Positions 26,001 through 34,038 are shown, numbered from the stretch's first letter. The stretch: 64,000 bases of DNA from Streptomyces humi (GCF_001005085.2 NZ_LBMU02000069.1:88507-152506); one strand, 5' to 3'. Program-made: numbers and translations. Notes: a model not told the origin generated them from the sequence alone.

Positions 26001-26741
26001 CGTCTTGCGGCACTGCGCCCGCTGGTACGCCGGCTGGTGGACGAGCTGACGCGGGAGCTGGCGACCCGGCTGCGCCCGGCGCTGCACGGCACCGTCCTGC
26101 CGCGTCCCAGCAGGCGTCCCGGCGGCGGCCTGGACCTGCCGCGCACCCTGCGGGCCAACCTGGCGACGGCCCGCCGGGCGTCGGACGGCACGGTCCGCGT
26201 GATCCCGGAGCATCCCGTCTTCCGGACCCGGGCCCGGCGAGCGGCCGACTGGCGGCTGGTCCTGGTCACCGACGTGTCGGGGTCCATGGAGGCGTCGACG
26301 GTCTGGGCGGCGCTCACGGCCTCGGTGCTGGCCGGTGTGCCGACGCTGTCCACGCACTTCCTGGCGTTCTCCACCGAGGTCATCGACCTCACCGAGCATG
26401 TCTCCGACCCGTTGTCGCTGCTGCTGGAGGTCAGCGTGGGCGGCGGCACCCACATCGCGGCCGGGCTGCGGCACGCGCGGGAGCTGGTGACCGTGCCGTC
26501 CCGCACGCTCGTGGTCGTGGTCAGCGACTTCGAGGAGGGCCATCCGGTCGGCGGGCTGCTCGCGGAGGTCAGGGCGCTGGTCGGGGCGGGTTGTCATGTG
26601 CTGGGGTGCGCGAGCCTGGACGATTCGGGGCGCCCGCGCTACTCCACCGGGGTGGCGGGGCAGTTGGTCGGCGCCGGGATGCCGGTGGCCGCGCTCAGCC
26701 CGCTGGAACTCGCCCGCTGGGTAGGGGAGAAGATCGCATGA
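23091..26741 (+). CDS. DUF5682-VWA fusion protein
   Basis: A 1216-aa protein that joins what are two proteins in E. coli (YehM, DUF5682, and YehP, VWA). Residues about 65-880 are DUF5682: GPYLIGVRHHAPSLAAAVP, DVLLVELPAELQEWLPWLA and AAVVGAFHTPALVRPARG, a His/Glu pattern like the EreA/ChaN/TIKI hydrolase fold. A Gly-rich linker (about 884-905) marks the junction. The C-terminal VWA domain (about 1050-1216) has a complete MIDAS: DVSGS, the Thr in GGGTHIAAG and the Asp in VVVSDFEEG, so it should bind a metal and a partner protein. The GTG at 23091 is 4 nt after the MoxR stop. The N-terminus is a 10-residue repeat with several in-frame ATG/GTG codons, so the exact start is uncertain. Confidence 0.85.
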   Translation: MPDTPEDAVAAMADSSEDAVAAVPDSSEDAVAAMADSLEDAVAAVPDSSEDAVVHSPGAALAALTDPAGPYLIGVRHHAPSLAAAVPALLDGAKPDVLLVELPAELQEWLPWLAHEETRAPVALAAAPADGGGGPAFYPFADFSPELAAVRWAARHQVPVVACDLPLADRGWQEREPAAAQGPGGLSAALRSRLTGRPGDDLWDRLVETAAPGSTPEALRRAALLAGWALRTESAVPEVDLRREEWMRARLAEATAKGERAAAVVGAFHTPALVRPARGAGPRSTCGYRRAGATSPGRPAPEWTTSLIPYTYALLDERSGYPAGIRDPEWQHMVLEAAGEPTALEDTLTRAAVRICAALREQGHPSGPADAKEIIRLAGDLARLRNLPAAGRGELVEAVQTVLAQGEPYGRGRAVARAMETVLIGGRTGRPAPGAPRSGLVPAVEAEIAALGLPGPSDGAPGTVRDLRLDPLRSDLDRRRELLLRRLALCSVPYAEARSVTGAGGADALTSRWEVRWTPATAAMLAAAGVRGVTLAQAAEGLLRERARKERDAGGPTAAQVLDGLEQAAHCGLPGLVDERLGDTAEVLPDSGTLPELLTGLALTDRLRTGHIAGLDPDEERAARAVAVAELLTAAAVRQVDGLTGSEDPADAHALLELAHRADLLGGVRLTDALARLAADGSALMRGAAGAVRVLLGQEDPGAFGDRVASWIDGAVDADSRSALTARLTGLLTAAGRLLEAAAPTLEPLVGRVSELSDADFLARLPALRGGFDTLSPADRERLLTGVEGRLGTDRLADTGAVDPADLATWTGADLAARETLRALGLLPAPRVRTEPETVGTAVPVTEDRRLSPADRWRLLLGRRSDRLPPSARALATALDELYGSGRGEGSRGELGGGGGGGREAPYPGVREWSEELAALFGPGIREEVLAAAAATGRQDVLAELDPDTVRPSVDLLRSVLRHAGGLPEARLAALRPLVRRLVDELTRELATRLRPALHGTVLPRPSRRPGGGLDLPRTLRANLATARRASDGTVRVIPEHPVFRTRARRAADWRLVLVTDVSGSMEASTVWAALTASVLAGVPTLSTHFLAFSTEVIDLTEHVSDPLSLLLEVSVGGGTHIAAGLRHARELVTVPSRTLVVVVSDFEEGHPVGGLLAEVRALVGAGCHVLGCASLDDSGRPRYSTGVAGQLVGAGMPVAALSPLELARWVGEKIA
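23103..23252. repeat. Five 30-bp coding repeats at N-terminus of DUF5682-VWA
   Basis: The protein repeats a decapeptide of the form SEDAVAAxxDS five times (residues about 5-54; alternating AAMADS and AAVPDS). The DNA copies are nearly identical. Each copy carries an in-frame ATG or GTG, so copy-number change would shift the usable start codons without breaking the frame. Confidence 0.85.
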
Positions 26742-28522
26742 GTACCGAACTGCCCGCGGTCGCCCCGGCCGTGACCGCCGAGCTGGTCGCGGCTCTCTCG
26801 CCGCGGCTGCGCAAGCGGTTGGACGCGTGGGTCGCCAAGCTGGCGGACCGCCCGGTCGTCCGGGACGGCGACACCGTGCGCGTCACCGTCGACGACGAGG
26901 GGTCCGTGCTCGAACTGCGCGCCCCCGGTGGCGTCGTGACCGACCCCGCGGCCGTCCGCTGCGGCTGCCTGCTGGCCCCGGACTGCCTGCACCGGGCGGC
27001 AGCGGCCTCGGCGGCCCCGGTGGCCGACACGCCGACCGGTGATGCCGGTGCAGCCGATGAGGCGGGCGAAGCCACCGAGGCCGGCGAAGCCACCGGGGCC
27101 GGGGAGGCCGCGAGGACCGCCGAGGAGGCGGCGCCGGAGTCCGCCGTCCCCGCGGCCGGCACCGCCGACGCACCCGCCACGGCCCCTCAACTCGCCGCCG
27201 CGCAGGCCGTCCTCGACGCCGTGGCCGCCGTTCTCGACGCCGGCACCGACGGTGGCGGTGCCGTGCTCCAGGCGGAGTTGCTGCGGGCCGCGCACACCGC
27301 GCGCCTCGCCGGTCTCCCCCGGGCCGCCTCCGCGGCGGTCTCCGTGGTCACGGCGTTGCGCGCGGCGCGCGCCGCGGACCCGGCGTTCCGGCTCGCCGAG
27401 CTCGTCACCGCCCTGTCGGAGGCGCTGTACGTGGCCCACCGGGTGCCGTCGTCGACCGGCCGCGAGCTGACCGAACTGCGGGGCACCGTAAGGCAGTCGT
27501 ACACCCCCGACGGTTCACTGCGCCTGTACGGCCTGTTCTCCGAGCCCGTGCTCACCGCGAGCGGCTACGCGGGAGCGGTCACCTGGACCGCGGACGCCGC
27601 CGGCCGGCTGTGCAGCGTCTCGGACGTGGCCCCCGGCGGCGCGGGCCGCGCGGTGGGCGCCGCCGACCGTGCCGTACGCGTCGGTGACACGGCCCTGACG
27701 CACCGGGAGTTGTCGCGGGCGGGCCTCGCGGTCTCCGGGGCGACGCTGTCGCCGACCGGGCGGCTCGGCGCCGGCAAGGGGGTACGGGCCGTGCGTGCCC
27801 CGGGTGTGGACTGGCGGGCCGAGCCACTGGACCGGTGGTGGGCGGTGCCGGTGACCGAGCAGGTCGGGCGGGCCCTCGGCGGCGGCCACGACCTGCTGTT
27901 CCTGGAGGTGACGCCGGTCGGCACGGTGCGGGAGGCGGCGGGTGACTGCCTGCTGGCCGACTGCGGCGGGCTGCCGCTGCGGCTGACGGTGGCGCACGAC
28001 CATCCGGCGCTGCCGTTCCGCGACAACCTGCGGCTGCTGGCCGCCGCCCGGGGCAGCCGGCTGCGCGTGATCGCACGGCTCGTCCCGGCCCCGCACGCCC
28101 GTGCCCGGCTGCTCGCGAGCGAGCACCCCACCATCGCCGGGCTCCGGGTCGACCTGGGGCTGGACCGGCTCCAGCAGGCGGACCTGCCCGCGCCGGAACC
28201 GGCCGGCACCGCGCCCACGCCCGCGGAGGCGCCCATCCATGTGCTGCGCCGCCGGGTCGAACAGGCGGCCTCGGGCGGCCGGCGTGTGCTGGCCTTCCCA
28301 GGGAACTCCGCGGCCGACGCGGCTCGTCTGGACCGGCACGGGCTCGCCACGGCCGGCGATATCCTCGACGAACTGCTCGCCGCGGCGGCGGAACGTTCGC
28401 GCGACGCCTTCGGCCGTCTCCTTCCGGCGGACACCGGCCGTTTCGCACGGGCCTGGCTGACCGCGGCGCGCTACACGGACGAGGTCGAGCGGGTGCTGTG
28501 CGCCGCCGCCTGGGGCGGTTGA
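26738..28522 (+). CDS. SWIM zinc-finger protein, last gene of MoxR/VWA operon
   Basis: A 594-aa protein with a SWIM zinc finger near the N-terminus: C75-x-C77-x5-C83-x-H85 in AVRCGCLLAPDCLHRAAA. It is the counterpart of E. coli YehQ. SWIM fingers bind DNA or proteins and occur in DNA-repair contexts. Residues about 90-150 are an Ala/Glu/Gly low-complexity spacer (repeated AGEAT). The remainder is a mixed domain with YGLFSEPVLTASGYAGAVTW and a C-terminal helical part. It starts at ATG 26738, overlapping the previous stop as ATGA. A hairpin at 28541 ends the operon. Confidence 0.85.
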   Translation: MSTELPAVAPAVTAELVAALSPRLRKRLDAWVAKLADRPVVRDGDTVRVTVDDEGSVLELRAPGGVVTDPAAVRCGCLLAPDCLHRAAAASAAPVADTPTGDAGAADEAGEATEAGEATGAGEAARTAEEAAPESAVPAAGTADAPATAPQLAAAQAVLDAVAAVLDAGTDGGGAVLQAELLRAAHTARLAGLPRAASAAVSVVTALRAARAADPAFRLAELVTALSEALYVAHRVPSSTGRELTELRGTVRQSYTPDGSLRLYGLFSEPVLTASGYAGAVTWTADAAGRLCSVSDVAPGGAGRAVGAADRAVRVGDTALTHRELSRAGLAVSGATLSPTGRLGAGKGVRAVRAPGVDWRAEPLDRWWAVPVTEQVGRALGGGHDLLFLEVTPVGTVREAAGDCLLADCGGLPLRLTVAHDHPALPFRDNLRLLAAARGSRLRVIARLVPAPHARARLLASEHPTIAGLRVDLGLDRLQQADLPAPEPAGTAPTPAEAPIHVLRRRVEQAASGGRRVLAFPGNSAADAARLDRHGLATAGDILDELLAAAAERSRDAFGRLLPADTGRFARAWLTAARYTDEVERVLCAAAWGG

Positions 28523-28540
28523 CCCGGCGCGACGACCGAT

Positions 28541-28575
28541 CGCGGGCCGCCGCTCCCCCGTGCCGGCGGCCCGCG
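28541..28575 (+). terminator. Hairpin after the SWIM gene
   Basis: An 11-bp perfect stem CGCGGGCCGCC/GGCGGCCCGCG with a 13-nt loop, 18 nt after the stop of the SWIM gene. It probably ends the MoxR/VWA operon. Confidence 0.7.
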
Positions 28576-28638
28576 TGACCGGAGTCCTCCGGTCCGGTGT
28601 CGGTTGAAGCATGCGGCAGCCGGCCGGTGCGGGGGTAT

Positions 28639-28653
28639 GCGTACAACTGCGTA
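28639..28653 (+). promoter_or_regulatory. GCGTA direct repeat before LuxR gene
   Basis: GCGTACAACTGCGTA: two GCGTA half-sites exactly 10 bp apart, 23 nt before the GTG start of the LuxR-type regulator. A possible binding site, perhaps for autoregulation. No clear -35/-10 pair was found in the gap. Confidence 0.25.
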
Positions 28654-28675
28654 GGGGACGGGCAGAGAGGAACAC

Positions 28676-29491
28676 GTGTCACAGGGGCTGGAAAGGGCCT
28701 ACGAACGCCTCACCGCGCTGGCCGTTGCCGCACTCAACGAACGTGAGCCCGACCGGCTCTGGCCCTTGCTGGCCGACGCCCTGGCCGGCCTGTGCGGCGG
28801 TGAGACGCTGATCTACAAGCTGGACGACTGGAGCGAGGGTACGGGGACGCTCGGCATCTCGCCCGCCGCCGCCGTCGAGTTGGAGCGGCTCGGCGACGAG
28901 GAGACGGCGGTGCTGCGCTCGGGCTATCCGTTCGCCCGCCACTACGCGGCCGGTCCCGGGCGGACGCCGGTCACGGCCGGTCGGCTCGCGGGCCGCGACT
29001 GGGGGGTGAGCGCCACCGCGCGGGTACTCGGCGCCGCCCTGGACGTGAACCAGGTGCTGGGGCTCCCGCTGCCGGGGACGGTCGCGCCGATCACGGGTTG
29101 TCTGGTGTACCGCTCCGGTGGGGACTTCAGCGACGACCACGTGCGCGTCGCCGAGCGGGCGCAACCCCTGCTGGCCGCCGTCGAGCAGCAGCGGCGGCTG
29201 CTGGAACAGTGGCGGCGGTCGGCGGCCGAACCGGCGGGGCGCGTGGCGGACGGCGTGCTGACGCCGCGGGAGCTCACCGTCCTGCTCCTGCTCAGCGACG
29301 CGCTGACCGCCGACGCGATGGGACGCCGGCTGGGCATCTCGGCCCGCACCGTGCACAAGCACGTCGAGAACATCTACCGCAAACTCGGCACCCGCGACCG
29401 GATCAGCACGGTGCTGCGCGCCCAGCGGCTCGGGCTGGTGGCGACGCCGGAGCGGTCGGCGTCCGCCGGAGGTCCGACAGCCGGCCGGTGA
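28676..29491 (+). CDS. LuxR-family transcriptional regulator
   Basis: A 271-aa regulator. The C-terminal HTH (about 195-250) is of LuxR type: LTPRELTVLLLLSDALTADAMGRRLGISARTVHKHVENIYRKLGTRDR. The N-terminal 180 residues look GAF-like (ETLIYKLDDW, FSDDHVRVAERAQPLLAAVEQQ), so it may sense a small ligand; there is no receiver domain. The GTG at 28676 follows AGAGG with 5-nt spacing. The target is unknown; the DUF1326/DUF2182 pair lies downstream on the same strand. Confidence 0.85.
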   Translation: MSQGLERAYERLTALAVAALNEREPDRLWPLLADALAGLCGGETLIYKLDDWSEGTGTLGISPAAAVELERLGDEETAVLRSGYPFARHYAAGPGRTPVTAGRLAGRDWGVSATARVLGAALDVNQVLGLPLPGTVAPITGCLVYRSGGDFSDDHVRVAERAQPLLAAVEQQRRLLEQWRRSAAEPAGRVADGVLTPRELTVLLLLSDALTADAMGRRLGISARTVHKHVENIYRKLGTRDRISTVLRAQRLGLVATPERSASAGGPTAGR

Positions 29492-29501
29492 CCACCACGA
29501 C

Positions 29502-29575
29502 GGAGACGACATCGCCGGAGACGACCCGGCCGGAGACGGCGGGATCGACGGAGACGACCCGGCCGGAGACGGCGG
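29502..29575. repeat. 25-bp direct repeat downstream of LuxR gene
   Basis: A 25-bp sequence (GAGACGACCCGGCCGGAGAC plus five bases) occurs at 29518-29542 and 29551-29575, preceded by a shorter copy at 29502. It lies right after the LuxR stop. The remainder of the 29492-29773 gap has a possible -10 (TAGGCT at 29653) but no recognised gene. Confidence 0.75.
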
Positions 29576-29773
29576 CGCCTTGTTCCCTCTCCCCCCGGTG
29601 CGGCAGGCAGCAGGCAGGGGGTCTGACCTGCGCGGCGGGGGTCGTCGGGAATAGGCTGGAGTGGAGTGGCACCGGGACGGAACGGGCCTCCCGATGTCCT
29701 TCCCTGTCGGACCACCGCCGAGCGCTTGTCGAGCATTTGCCGAGGGGGGTGTGGGAGAGGGAGGCGGAGAGCC

Positions 29774-30388
29774 ATGCCCTGGCGTCTGAACGGCACGTAT
29801 CTGGAGAGCTGCAACTGTGACGTGGTGTGTCCCTGCACCACCTCGGGCCTGACCGCCCCCGCCGACCACGAGCGCTGTCAGGTGACCTTCGCGTTCCACG
29901 TGGACCAGGGGGACGTGGACGGTGTGGACGTGTCCGGCCGCAGCGTGGCCGTCTTCGTCGACGCGCCCCGGGTGATGGCCGAGGGCGGCTGGCAGGTGGC
30001 GCTGTACCTCGACGCGGCCGCCGACGAGCGGCAGGCGGACGCACTGGGCAAGGTCTTCTCCGGTCAGGCCGGCGGCCCGATGGCGGCACTCGCCCCGCTC
30101 ATCGGCGAGGTCATGGGCGTGGAGCGCGTTCCCATCGACTACCGCGACGACGGCCGCCGCCACGCCGCACGGGTCGGCGACGCCATCGACATCGAGATCG
30201 TGGACCAAGTCGCCCCGCAGTTCGGCGAGGACGGTCCGGTCATGAGCCTGACCGGCATCTTCCATCCGGCGAACAGCACGCTGACCGTTGCCCGGTCCAC
30301 CCGGGCGACCGGCGCCGGCGTGTACGGCCGGTCCTGGGACTTCTCCGGCGGCAACGGCCATTCGGCGCCCTTCACGTGGTCCGCGTGA
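29774..30388 (+). CDS. DUF1326 domain protein
   Basis: A 204-aa soluble protein of DUF1326. The N-terminus has the family signature YLESCNCDVVCPCTTSG with four cysteines in a CxC...CxC pattern that looks metal-binding. The C-terminal half ends with the usual NGHSAPFTWSA. Function is unknown. The ATG at 29774 fits the signature start (MPWRLNGTYLESC). It overlaps the DUF2182 gene by GTGA, so the two are coupled. Confidence 0.85.
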   Translation: MPWRLNGTYLESCNCDVVCPCTTSGLTAPADHERCQVTFAFHVDQGDVDGVDVSGRSVAVFVDAPRVMAEGGWQVALYLDAAADERQADALGKVFSGQAGGPMAALAPLIGEVMGVERVPIDYRDDGRRHAARVGDAIDIEIVDQVAPQFGEDGPVMSLTGIFHPANSTLTVARSTRATGAGVYGRSWDFSGGNGHSAPFTWSA

Positions 30389-31143
30389 CCGGCCGCCCGG
30401 TCACCGTCCGCCGTGGCACCGGTCCCGCGGGGCTGCTGCTGGTCGCGGCGGCCGCGGCCTGGGTCTGGCTGGTGACGCGCTGGGGCGGCATGGCCCCGAT
30501 GCCGGGCACGATGGGCCTGGCTCTGCCCGCCTTCCTGGCCGTGTGGACGCTGATGACGGCCGCGATGATGCTGCCCGCCACGGCGCCGGTGGCCGCGCTG
30601 TACGCCCGGACCATCACCGTGCGCCGCGGGCCGCGCATGGTCGTGTTCACGATCGCCTACCTGCTGGTCTGGGCCGCGGCCGGGCTGCCGGCGTACGGCC
30701 TGGCGGTCGGCCTGGGCCGGGCGGCGGACCTCCCCGCCGTGGCGGGGACGGCGGTGGCCGCGGCCGTCTTCGCGGTCAACGGCGTCTACCAGCTCACCCC
30801 CCTCAAGGACCGCTGCCTGGCGAGGTGCCGCTCGCCGATCGGACTGATGCTGCGCTACGCCTCGTATCCGGGGTCGGCACGCGATCTGCGGGCCGGGGTC
30901 CATCACGGTGGCTTCTGCCTGGGCTGCTGCTGGTCGCTGATGGTGCTGCTGGCGGCGTTCGGCGCGATGAACCTGTGGGCCATGGCGGCGCTGACCGCGG
31001 TGATCACCGCGGAGAAGCTGGCTCCCGCGGGGCACCTGGTCGCGCGGGCCGTGGGGGTCACCTCGATCGCCCTGGCCGCCGCCGTCTTCTGGATTCCGGC
31101 GCTGGCTCCCGGTCTCACCGGCGGCGGCACGGCCGGCATGTGA
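30385..31143 (+). CDS. DUF2182 integral membrane protein
   Basis: A 252-aa membrane protein with about six hydrophobic helices. DUF2182 features are the helix LAVWTLMTAAMMLPATAPVAALYAR, with MM facing the membrane, then YQLTPLKDRCLARCRSP and HHGGFCLGCCWSLMVLL. The clustered Cys, His and Met residues suggest metal handling. It starts at GTG 30385 within the stop of the DUF1326 gene. The soluble Cys protein and membrane protein pair probably work together, perhaps in metal delivery or resistance; that is inference. Confidence 0.85.
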   Translation: MTGRPVTVRRGTGPAGLLLVAAAAAWVWLVTRWGGMAPMPGTMGLALPAFLAVWTLMTAAMMLPATAPVAALYARTITVRRGPRMVVFTIAYLLVWAAAGLPAYGLAVGLGRAADLPAVAGTAVAAAVFAVNGVYQLTPLKDRCLARCRSPIGLMLRYASYPGSARDLRAGVHHGGFCLGCCWSLMVLLAAFGAMNLWAMAALTAVITAEKLAPAGHLVARAVGVTSIALAAAVFWIPALAPGLTGGGTAGM

Positions 31144-31179
31144 CGGCGACGGGGTGGCGGCCGGCGCGGCGGAGTGCGG

Positions 31180-32343
31180 TCAGCCGCTCGCCGGCGTCCA
31201 CTGGATCCGTGTACTGCTCAGGGCGACCACGACCGCCGCCGTCGCGACCACGGCCAGGCCCCAGACCAGGCTGCTCGAGCCGGCCACGAACCCGATGAGC
31301 GGCGGCCCGGCCAGCAGCCCCGTGGTGCCCATCGCGGCGACCAGGGCCAGCGCCTCCGAGCCCTGTCTAGCGGCGGCCACGTAGACGCACGGGGTCACCG
31401 CCGCACAGCCCAGCCCGACGCAGGCGAACCCGATGAGGGCCGTCACCACTCCCCCGCTCACCAGCGCGAAGGCCAGCCCGGCGGCGGCCAGGGCGCTGCC
31501 GGACAGCACCACGCGGCCGTCGCCCCAGCGGGTGCGCCAGCCGTCCGCGAAGAGGCGGGCCAGCACCATCATGCCGGAGAACACGGCGATGCCCATGGGC
31601 GCCAACGCCGCGGTGGACCGGGCGACTTCCTTCAGGTAGAGGGCGGACCAGTCGTTCATGGCGCCCTCGGTCACCGTGCCGAACGCCATGGCGCAGCACA
31701 TCCAGAGCGTGACGCGGGACGGCAGGCTCCAGCCGGTCCGGTTCCTGCTCCGCTTCGGCGCTGTGGCAGCCTCGTCCGTGAGCAGACCCGGGCGCGCCAG
31801 GGCCGCCAGCAGGACGAGGGCCGCGGCGGCGACCGCGAAGTGGGCCGCGACGGACGAGGTGGCCGCGTTCATGCCGGAGGCGAGCAGCGCGGCGAGCAGG
31901 GAGCCGGCGCTGAACGTCGCGTGCAGCCTGGCCATGGCGTTGCGTTCGTACCGGGTCTCCAGGGCCGTTCCCTGGGCGTTCATGGCCACGTTCAGGCATC
32001 CCACGCACACGCCGTCGGCCACCATGACCAGCAGGGCGACGGGGTAGTCCGGGGCGAAGGCGAGCCCCAGGAGCAGCAGGGTCAGGCAGAGGGCCGACAG
32101 CAGCGACAGGCGTGCCGAGCCCAGGCGTCGCATGAGCACCGGCACCAGCGGGAACGACGCCACGGCGCCGATGCCGGCCGCCATCAGCAGCACCCCCACC
32201 TCGGCCGCGGTCAGTCCGAGGTCCGCCTTGATGGCGGGGATGCGCGAGGCCCAGGTGGCGTACTGGAAGCCGAGGGAGCAGAACAGCGCGGCGATGGCCC
32301 ACTGGCCGCGCTGGAAGGGGTCACGGACGGGGAACACGCACAT
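31180..32343 (-). CDS. MFS transporter, last gene of PhyH/PLP operon
   Basis: A 387-aa MFS protein with 12 predicted helices, similar in layout to E. coli YbjJ-like carriers. Typical segments are GFQYATWASRIPAIKADLGLT at the start, LMRRLGSARLS in the 2-3 loop, and GMNAATSSVAAHFAVAAAALV. The start ATG overlaps the GNAT stop as TGATG. As the last gene of the operon it is the likely exporter of its product. It is convergent with the DUF2182 gene across 36 bp. Confidence 0.85.
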   Translation of the reverse strand: MCVFPVRDPFQRGQWAIAALFCSLGFQYATWASRIPAIKADLGLTAAEVGVLLMAAGIGAVASFPLVPVLMRRLGSARLSLLSALCLTLLLLGLAFAPDYPVALLVMVADGVCVGCLNVAMNAQGTALETRYERNAMARLHATFSAGSLLAALLASGMNAATSSVAAHFAVAAAALVLLAALARPGLLTDEAATAPKRSRNRTGWSLPSRVTLWMCCAMAFGTVTEGAMNDWSALYLKEVARSTAALAPMGIAVFSGMMVLARLFADGWRTRWGDGRVVLSGSALAAAGLAFALVSGGVVTALIGFACVGLGCAAVTPCVYVAAARQGSEALALVAAMGTTGLLAGPPLIGFVAGSSSLVWGLAVVATAAVVVALSSTRIQWTPASG

Positions 32344-32855
32344 CAACTCGTTTCGTCGACTCGGGACATGTACACGGCGTTCGCGCCGTAACCGCCCGGA
32401 GCGATCCCCGGGTGGGCGGTGAATCCGCGCGCCGACCAGAACCGCTCGCTGTGACCTACGGCGATCAGCGAGATCCGTTCGAAACCGCGCGCGCCGGCGG
32501 TCAGCGTGAGGTGGTCGAGGAGACGCCGTCCCAGTCCCCTGCCGCGCAGCCGCTCGGCGACGACGAGGTCGTGCAGGTGCAGGTTGCCCGAACGTCGCGC
32601 GGTGACCGCGGACTCCTCGGCCCGTCCGAGGTCCGGGTACCTGAACGGCGGATACGGCAGCGCCAGTACGTATCCGGCGGTCCGCGAGCCGACGTCCAGG
32701 ACGAAGCAGGTCTCCGGCGAGGCGTCCGCCCTGGAGCGCAGGGCCGACTTCCCCTCGGACAGGCCGAGTTCGGCGTAGGCGCGGGCCTCGAGCGCGGCGA
32801 CGGCGTCCCAGTCGGCGTCGTCGATGTGGCGTATGCGTACGCCGTCCCCGTTCAC
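32343..32855 (-). CDS. GNAT-family N-acetyltransferase
   Basis: A 170-aa GNAT acetyltransferase. The acetyl-CoA loop is VVAERLRGRGLGRRLLDHL, preceded by the strand NLHLHDL and followed by FERISLIAVGHSERFWSARGF. The operon partner upstream is a PLP decarboxylase, so the natural substrate may be the amine it makes. The GTG start at 32855 overlaps the decarboxylase stop (GTGA) and its own stop overlaps the MFS start. Confidence 0.88.
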   Translation of the reverse strand: MNGDGVRIRHIDDADWDAVAALEARAYAELGLSEGKSALRSRADASPETCFVLDVGSRTAGYVLALPYPPFRYPDLGRAEESAVTARRSGNLHLHDLVVAERLRGRGLGRRLLDHLTLTAGARGFERISLIAVGHSERFWSARGFTAHPGIAPGGYGANAVYMSRVDETS

Positions 32856-34030
32856 GGGTGTCCTTCGCCGACGCAGGTGTACGGGAGCGGGGCGAAGCCG
32901 TTGAAGCCCTGGGTCGTGTAGCTGATGGCGTAGGCGCCGGTGGCGAGGATCCAGACGGGGTCGCCGGACGCCAGGTTCCGGGGCACGGGGACGAGGGCGT
33001 GTCCCTGGGGGTAGGCGTCGTCGCTGTCGCAGGTGGGGCCGGCCACGACGGCGGGGACGTACTCGGCGTCGGGGTGGGTGGGGAAGACGAGCGGGTATTG
33101 CAGCGCGTCCATCTCGTAGAGGCCGTTGAACTTGCCACAGCTCAGGTAGAGCCAGTACTGGTGCTCGCCGTCCGGCCCCCGCCGCTCGGCGAGGCGGGCC
33201 ACGTGGGCCCGGATCGCCCCGTGGTCGGCGACGAGGTGGCGGCCCGGTTCCATGACGAACGCGAGGTGGTCGCCGTGGACCTTCCTGAGGTGGCGCATGC
33301 CCTCGCGGACGACGGCGAAGATCTTGTCCAGCGGGGGTTCCAGGGGCCGGCCGTACCGGTCGAGGTAGCCCAGGGCCGGCAGGCCGCCGCCGAGGTTGAC
33401 GTGGTCCAGCACGATGCCGCGCCGGGTGAGGGCGGTGAGCACGTCCGCCAGGCACTCGACGGCGTGGTGCCAGGCGTCCGCCGTCATCTGCTGGGAGCCG
33501 ACGTGCACGGACAGCCCGGCGGGGGTCAGGCCCAGTTCCCGTGCTCTCCGGAGGATCCGGACCGCGTCCGCGGGTGCGCAGCCGAACTTGTTGCTCAGCC
33601 CCCACAGCGCCCCGTCGCCGCTGGTCGCGAGTCGGCAGAAGACCCGGGCTCCCGGGGCGTGGGCCGCGACGGCCGCCAGGTCCTCGGCGCTGTCGGTCAC
33701 GAAGTCGCGGACGCCGAGGCGGTGGGCTTCGGCGATGTCCCGGTCGGACTTGACGGTGTTGCCGTAGTGCGTCCGGTCGGCCGGGACACCGGCGCGCAGC
33801 GCCTGCTCCAGTTCGCTGGGGCTCGCCCCGTCGACCCCGGCGCCCAGCCGGGCGAGGTGGGTCAGCACCTCGTCCACCGGGCAGGTCTTCATGGCGAAGC
33901 GGACGGCGACGTCCGGCAGTTCGCGCCGGAGGGTGTCGTAGCGGCTCTCGATTCCGGCCAGGTCGAAGAAGATCCGGTCCTCGGTGGCGCCGGCCAGCGC
34001 GGCGAGCAGCGGTGCGGACTCGTGCGTCAT
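32852..34030 (-). CDS. Type III PLP-dependent decarboxylase (ODC/DAPDC fold)
   Basis: A 392-aa alanine-racemase-fold decarboxylase. PLP lysine K48 is in VRFAMKTCPV, H176 is in SVHVGSQ, the phosphate loop is NLGGGLP (214-218), EPGR is at 261-264, the catalytic Cys of the second subunit is in GPTCDSDD (C334), and YAISYTTQGFNGF is near the end. The CDSDD motif is typical of ornithine, lysine and related basic amino acid decarboxylases, while the meso-DAP enzymes have CESxD. It probably converts a basic or modified amino acid to a di- or polyamine. The ATG at 34030 is 8 nt from the previous stop. Confidence 0.88.
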   Translation of the reverse strand: MTHESAPLLAALAGATEDRIFFDLAGIESRYDTLRRELPDVAVRFAMKTCPVDEVLTHLARLGAGVDGASPSELEQALRAGVPADRTHYGNTVKSDRDIAEAHRLGVRDFVTDSAEDLAAVAAHAPGARVFCRLATSGDGALWGLSNKFGCAPADAVRILRRARELGLTPAGLSVHVGSQQMTADAWHHAVECLADVLTALTRRGIVLDHVNLGGGLPALGYLDRYGRPLEPPLDKIFAVVREGMRHLRKVHGDHLAFVMEPGRHLVADHGAIRAHVARLAERRGPDGEHQYWLYLSCGKFNGLYEMDALQYPLVFPTHPDAEYVPAVVAGPTCDSDDAYPQGHALVPVPRNLASGDPVWILATGAYAISYTTQGFNGFAPLPYTCVGEGHP

Positions 34031-34038
34031 CGTCGCCC

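Noticed and set aside
23091..26741. Frameshift joining separate DUF5682 and VWA genes
   Set aside because: The reading frame is continuous with normal GC3 bias through the linker and there is no internal start with a good ribosome binding site at the junction.
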